DNA from: Clostridia bacterium
GTDB lineage: Bacteria > Bacillota > Clostridia > Christensenellales > QALW01
DNA: 5,960 nt
Direction: 5' to 3'
NCBI GenBank assembly: GCA_017964345.1
Contig: JAGCSD010000036.1
Location: 1-5,960, forward strand
The notes beneath the pieces are model-generated. The model did no database searches and was not told where the DNA came from. It saw nothing but the letters and a program-made list of their open reading frames with translations. Numbering within the stretch: position 1 is the stretch's first letter; every line of letters begins with the position of its first letter. Both the position numbers and the translations under genes were made by a program. This document shows positions 5,709 to 5,960 of this stretch, one piece after another.

Positions 5709-5960
5709 ATGAACAGTTCGCGCCTGCGTTCGCTCGGAATCGCTGCCGCGGTGATCCTATCGGTCATTTTGGTGCTGCTATTCATTCTGCTGCCGCAAAG
5801 CGACCGGTTCAGGAGAAACGGCGGAGAGAATGATCCCACCGTATCGTCCGATCCCGACGCGCCCGGTATCGGAATGCTGCTTTACGGCATCAGCGAAGCG
5901 CCCTACGGTCCCGGCGACGTGATGTTTCACGCCGCGGCGGACGGTCAATACCGGTACCGC
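5709..5960 (+). CDS. Membrane-anchored or secreted protein of unknown function, N-terminal part
   Basis: The frame stays open for 84 codons to the window edge, so the end of the gene is missing. The protein begins with a short basic segment (MNSSRLRSLG), then a single hydrophobic helix at about residues 11-29, then RFRRNGG and a Pro/Asp/Ser-rich linker (41-53). This fits an uncleaved signal anchor with the rest outside the membrane. No lipobox cysteine is present. The following part, including GMLLYGISEAPYGPGD (55-70), has no motif I recognise. The start is chosen because GGAG (5698-5701) lies 7 bases upstream and a consensus promoter precedes it; an in-frame ATG at 5703 is too close to that site. 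It is transcribed away from the Etf operon from a shared 252-base control region, which does not by itself show a common function. Confidence 0.8.
   Translation, partial: MNSSRLRSLGIAAAVILSVILVLLFILLPQSDRFRRNGGENDPTVSSDPDAPGIGMLLYGISEAPYGPGDVMFHAAADGQYRYR

Noticed and set aside
5689..5712. Seven-codon micro-frame (MMNGECT) whose TGA overlaps the ATG of the rightward gene
   Set aside because: It has no ribosome site of its own, and its sequence is mostly the Shine-Dalgarno region of the real gene; the overlap is probably chance.

Overview
The window suggests an anaerobic, fermentative Firmicute, most likely from the class Clostridia. The reasons are strong AAGGAGG-type ribosome sites, tightly overlapping operon genes, TTG start use, a pyruvate:ferredoxin oxidoreductase and a ferredoxin-linked Etf/lactate dehydrogenase cassette. 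Base composition looks moderately GC-rich and even across the genes, with no insertion sequence, tRNA, rRNA, CRISPR array or sign of recent transfer. No species can be named from the sequence alone.

Layout. Bases 1-453 (+) hold the C-terminal 150 residues of pyruvate:ferredoxin oxidoreductase. A hairpin terminator at 466-498 has A and T tracts on its two sides and probably serves both this gene and the operon converging on it. Bases 539-5456 (-) are one compact operon, transcribed right to left: GT4-type glycosyltransferase, etfB, etfA, a GlcD/LctD-type FAD 2-hydroxyacid dehydrogenase, and a 107-residue four-helix membrane protein. Junctions are a 4-base overlap, an 8-base gap, an 8-base overlap and a 14-base gap. 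Bases 5457-5708 are a divergent control region. It holds a near-ideal promoter for the operon (TTGACA, 18 bases, TATAAT), a GC-rich leader with direct repeats, and a second promoter (TTGTAA, 17 bases, TATAAT) facing right. Bases 5709-5960 (+) hold the first 84 codons of an unrecognised membrane-anchored protein.

How the genes fit. EtfB, EtfA and the dehydrogenase match the parts of the electron-confurcating lactate dehydrogenase described in Acetobacterium woodii (LctB, LctC, LctD). That complex oxidises lactate to pyruvate with NAD+, an uphill reaction paid for by oxidising reduced ferredoxin. The neighbouring oxidoreductase converts the pyruvate to acetyl-CoA and reduces ferredoxin again, so the two loci close a lactate-to-acetyl-CoA circuit. 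The EtfA ferredoxin-like domain has lost exactly the cysteines of one of its two usual clusters and kept the four that would bind the other.

The least explained parts are the glycosyltransferase leading the operon, the membrane protein ending it, and the structured leader. I see no wholly new system. The strongest case is a known energy-coupling complex in an unusual operon setting.
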